Source: Paracoccaceae bacterium
GTDB lineage: Bacteria; Pseudomonadota; Alphaproteobacteria; Rhodobacterales; Rhodobacteraceae
Length of the DNA stretch: 8,513 nt
Assembly (NCBI GenBank): GCA_026709725.1
Contig: JAPOSK010000390.1
Coordinates: forward strand, 1-8,513
Reading direction: 5' to 3'
Shown: positions 6,191 to 8,513 of the stretch, in pieces
Position numbering within the stretch: the first letter of the stretch is position 1
Layout of the letters: each line of letters begins with the position of its first letter
Position numbers and translations under genes: made by a program
The notes under the pieces: model-generated
Told to the model about the DNA's origin: nothing
Seen by the model: only the letters and a program-made list of their open reading frames with translations
The model's database searches: none

Positions 6191-7171
6191 ATGGGATCAC
6201 GATTGGCAGTGGACACGGGATGCAGCGTTCCCGTCAGGGTGCACAGGGCCCGGTGGCGAGACCGGATTCGGCAGCCGCACCGGGTCAGGTTCAGACAGGT
6301 GATGCAGATCGGACTTGCTGCGCTCTGCCTGGCAAACTGTGCGGAACAGCAACGTCAGTCGACGGTCTATGATTCAGAGGCAGCCAGCCTGGGCTATGAA
6401 CGCCTTGCGGAAACGCTCAAACAGCACGGTCAACTCAAGACACATGTTGAACCGGGTCGGCAACAGGTTTCGGCGACCCAACTGGCCAGAAATTTTGAGA
6501 AGATTGCGTTTTTCAGTGAATACAGTCTTGAGGATGGCGAGTATGTGGCACATCGCGGGACGCTGCGCCTGCAGCGCTGGGAGACACCGCTGCGTGCAAC
6601 AATCGTCTTTGGAGAATCCGTTTCCCCCGAAAAGCAGGCAAACTTCCGGGGCAGTGTCGCCGGATACCTGCAGCGTCTTGAGGCGATCACCGGACATTCA
6701 ATGCAGCTGACGACTCAGGATCCGAATTTTCTCATTTTGGTCCTCAGTACGGAAGAACTTGATCAGGCAAATCGCCTCATCCGACGATTCTCAAGGCAGA
6801 TACCGCGTCATATTGGCCGGTCCATTGCCTCAAGTCACCCGTCCGTTCTCTGTTCAGCATATACGATTGCCTCCTCCGAGACCACGCCCTCCCTCTTCGC
6901 CGGGGTGGCTTTTATCCGATCCGAACACAGGGGAATCATGATGCAGGCCTGCATCCATGAAGAACTGGCGCAGGCACTCGGCATGCCCAATGACAACCTT
7001 GGTGTTTTTCCGTCAATCTTCAATGACAACGAAGAGTATGCCCTGCTGACTGACCACGATGAACAGCTGCTGCAGATTCTCTATGATCCCCGCCTGCAGG
7101 TCGGCATGACCAGAACCGAGGCACGATCCATCGTGACCCTGATCGCAGAGGAACTCACCGCCGCACCCTGA
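6191..7171 (+). CDS. DUF2927-family putative lipoprotein
   Basis: The C-terminal part matches DUF2927, a family of uncharacterised, mostly alphaproteobacterial exported proteins. From ATG 6191 the product has 326 residues. The core block is CIHEELAQALGMPNDN (254-269), then PSIFNDNEEYALLTDHD (274-290) and LLQILYDPRLQVGM (293-306). An arginine-rich stretch (19-35) precedes a short hydrophobic segment, MQIGLAALCLANC (38-50), then a polar region, as in a lipoprotein signal; Asn at -1 makes the LANC lipobox atypical. The start is uncertain. ATG 6302 would begin at the hydrophobic segment but leave no positive charge, GTG 6239 is intermediate, and none has a good ribosome binding site. The HEELAQALG core resembles a zinc-protease helix but lacks the second histidine. 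It lies 162 bp after rluB and converges with tRNA-Phe. Function is unknown. Confidence 0.85.
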   Translation: MGSRLAVDTGCSVPVRVHRARWRDRIRQPHRVRFRQVMQIGLAALCLANCAEQQRQSTVYDSEAASLGYERLAETLKQHGQLKTHVEPGRQQVSATQLARNFEKIAFFSEYSLEDGEYVAHRGTLRLQRWETPLRATIVFGESVSPEKQANFRGSVAGYLQRLEAITGHSMQLTTQDPNFLILVLSTEELDQANRLIRRFSRQIPRHIGRSIASSHPSVLCSAYTIASSETTPSLFAGVAFIRSEHRGIMMQACIHEELAQALGMPNDNLGVFPSIFNDNEEYALLTDHDEQLLQILYDPRLQVGMTRTEARSIVTLIAEELTAAP

Positions 7172-7203
7172 TGAACAACACCCGCTCCTGACAGGCAGCC
7201 GCG

Positions 7204-7223
7204 CGCCACGCCATGTCGTGGCG
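7204..7223. other. Hairpin between convergent DUF2927 and tRNA-Phe genes
   Basis: CGCCACG (7204-7210) pairs with CGTGGCG (7217-7223) around a 6-base loop, about 30 bp after the DUF2927 stop. No T-run follows on either strand, so it is not a canonical intrinsic terminator, although its position between converging genes would suit a transcription end. Confidence 0.3.
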
Positions 7224-7245
7224 GAACCCGCATGAACATGAATCC

Positions 7246-7262
7246 GGACTGTCCTGCAGTCC
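7246..7262 (-). other. Hairpin just past the tRNA-Phe 3' end
   Basis: GGACTG (7246-7251) and CAGTCC (7257-7262) form a 6-bp stem with a 5-base loop, starting 4 bases after the encoded CCA. It could block 3' exonucleases or aid termination or processing of the tRNA precursor. There is no U-tract. Confidence 0.3.
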
Positions 7263-7266
7263 TGAA

Positions 7267-7341
<75 letters not shown>

Positions 7342-7354
7342 ACGGAGTGCGTCC

Positions 7355-7381
7355 ATTATGCCACAATCACAACACTGTCCA
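7355..7381 (-). promoter_or_regulatory. Putative promoter of tRNA-Phe
   Basis: On the minus strand, CATAAT (7360-7355) is preceded by TGG, giving an extended -10. TGGACA (7381-7376) lies 15 bp upstream as a near-consensus -35. The short spacer is a weakness that an extended -10 can offset. The start would fall near 7348, about six bases before the mature 5' end. Confidence 0.4.
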
Positions 7382-7409
7382 TATCCAGACTGAAGATCCT
7401 GAAGATTGT

Positions 7410-7435
7410 CCAGAACCGGTGATGGCCAGAACCGG
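7410..7435. repeat. 10-bp direct repeat downstream of yacG
   Basis: CCAGAACCGG occurs at 7410-7419 and again at 7426-7435, a 16-bp period with a 6-base gap. It lies between the yacG stop and the tRNA-Phe promoter. It could be a protein site or chance. Confidence 0.45.
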
Positions 7436-7443
7436 CGCATCGT

Positions 7444-7635
7444 TCAGGATGGGTCGGTTTTGCCGTTGTCATGATCCCGGGACATGTTGCCGTGCTCCTC
7501 ATCGGCAAACAGACTCCCGTCATCAATACGGTAGTCTTCATTCAGCCAGTTGCCGAGATCAATATAGGCGCAGCGCCGTGAGCAAAACGGTCTGTAGTCC
7601 CTGACGGACTCCTGATTGCAGATCGGGCATTTCAT
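7444..7635 (-). CDS. yacG: DNA gyrase inhibitor YacG (zinc-binding)
   Basis: YacG is a small zinc-ribbon protein; the E. coli homologue binds GyrB and inhibits gyrase activity. The 63 residues match family length. The four zinc cysteines are at 3 and 6 (CPIC) and 18 and 22 (CSRRC), followed by the family's YIDLGNWLNEDYRI (24-37) and an acidic, disordered tail. Its ATG overlaps the RNase E/G stop (ATGA), so the two are probably translationally coupled. tRNA-Phe follows downstream on the same strand, an order I recall as common in Alphaproteobacteria. Confidence 0.95.
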   Translation of the reverse strand: MKCPICNQESVRDYRPFCSRRCAYIDLGNWLNEDYRIDDGSLFADEEHGNMSRDHDNGKTDPS

Positions 7636-8513
7636 AACGGCATCACACAGATTAACGGAACGCGATCCCGCTTGCGACTCATTTCAAACAATCCCATGCG
7701 AGTCCAGCCAATCATCCGTGTTGGCACGGCATCCTGGCCGAATGCTTCTGCAAGTTCTTCCCCGATCCGGCACCTGTCATCGTGACTCAGCGCCGGATAA
7801 TCAATCACAATCTGACCGCCAAGACCCCGCAAACGAAAGTGTCTTGGCATCTCTCGTGTGGCCTGTCTTGCTGCCATGAGAGCTGCACCCCTGCCGGAAG
7901 CTGAACCGGTGTTGATATCAATACAGGTCAAGGCGCTGGTCACGTCGACATCCATGCTGCCGCCGCCCTTGAGAGGAACATGCCCGGCCAGACAGGACTG
8001 CAGGGCCTCCATCACCTGATGCGTCTGTTCGGGTCGGGGATTCTGTTTGAGATCACATTCGTCAATCCCGACCCATTCCCGCAGAGCGAGCGTTGATGAT
8101 GTGGGACCCTGCACGATGACCCTGATATCCCTGTCTGTCTGTGATTGATCAATTTTCGCCAGTGTTTTTGTGTGCAGCTGCATCTCCGCCCGGATCACGT
8201 CATCACCGGCCTCCCGACTGACCGACCGCGCGATAACGCCGCATGATTGCAGATCCGCCGGAAGCGACGCTGTCAGCAGTGTTTTCAGCGACATCCGGCG
8301 ACCCTTATCGTGAATGCTTCGTGCAATATTGACACCAGGGCGATTGGGGGTGAGAACCGTATACCGTCCCTTCAGCCGAATCTGGCCTGTCAGCGGTACG
8401 CTTTTTCCTGCCTGCGGATATCCCGTCACCTGTACAACTCTGTATTCTCCCGCCCGGAACCCCCGTCCGTGACGAATGTAGCCCACCTGTCCACACGGCA
8501 GCGTTGCAAAACA
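7632..8513 (-). CDS. rng: Ribonuclease E/G family protein (N-terminus beyond window)
   Basis: This is a single-strand-specific endoribonuclease of the RNase E/G family, which acts in rRNA maturation and mRNA decay. The frame is open from the right window edge, so the N-terminus is missing; 293 residues are visible. The segment before VGYIRHGRGF lacks a stop, so the GTG at 8486 is unlikely to be the true start. Visible blocks are GRYTVLTPNRPGVNIARSI (49-67), LTCIDINTGSASGRG (195-209) with the metal-binding Asp199 and Asn201, LRGLGGQIVIDYPAL (228-242) with Asp238, and GWTRMGLFEMSRKR (269-282). These match the E. coli RNase E catalytic region around Asp303 and Asp346. It ends soon after the catalytic core, with no CPxC zinc-link and no scaffold domain, so it is a short RNase G-like form, not a full RNase E. 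It overlaps yacG by 4 bp. Confidence 0.94.
   Translation of the reverse strand, partial: CFATLPCGQVGYIRHGRGFRAGEYRVVQVTGYPQAGKSVPLTGQIRLKGRYTVLTPNRPGVNIARSIHDKGRRMSLKTLLTASLPADLQSCGVIARSVSREAGDDVIRAEMQLHTKTLAKIDQSQTDRDIRVIVQGPTSSTLALREWVGIDECDLKQNPRPEQTHQVMEALQSCLAGHVPLKGGGSMDVDVTSALTCIDINTGSASGRGAALMAARQATREMPRHFRLRGLGGQIVIDYPALSHDDRCRIGEELAEAFGQDAVPTRMIGWTRMGLFEMSRKRDRVPLICVMPL

Overview
The window (about 8.5 kb, roughly 55-58% GC by eye) looks like the chromosome of an alphaproteobacterium, possibly a marine lineage. This rests on gene content, not on a search. The clues are a bacterial class A RNase P RNA, gatC-gatA for indirect Gln-tRNA synthesis, a bacterial ceramidase-family membrane protein, a DUF2927 protein, and the order short RNase E/G - yacG - tRNA-Phe. 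I see no transposase, integrase, phage gene, CRISPR array or long repeat.

Left part (1-1557). RNase P RNA (rnpB) lies on the minus strand at about 191-578. It diverges from a plus-strand gene for a 2-keto-4-pentenoate hydratase-like enzyme (751-1557). The 172 bp between them hold a plausible promoter for each gene and two overlapping inverted repeats upstream of rnpB. Downstream of rnpB (1-190) there is only a doubtful proline-rich reading frame running off the left edge.

Middle part (1586-5150), all minus strand and read from high to low coordinates: tadA (tRNA A34 deaminase), a seven-helix ceramidase-family protein, gatC, gatA, and a small secreted protein with an Excalibur calcium-binding motif. 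Gaps are short: 66 bp, 20 bp, 0 bp, then a 4-bp overlap. This may be one operon joining decoding functions (tadA, gatCA) with two envelope-related genes. gatB is not in the window.

Right part. rluB (rRNA pseudouridine synthase, plus strand) diverges from tadA and is followed by a plus-strand DUF2927 putative lipoprotein. Converging on it from the right edge are a short RNase E/G (its N-terminus lies outside the window), yacG overlapping it by 4 bp, and tRNA-Phe(GAA).

Most of the window is RNA metabolism and translation: RNase P, RNase E/G, tRNA-Phe, TadA, GatCA and RluB, plus the gyrase inhibitor YacG. The unexplained parts are the two exported proteins, the ceramidase-like protein in the gat/tadA cluster, and the palindromes at the rnpB promoter. 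I found no clearly new multi-gene system.
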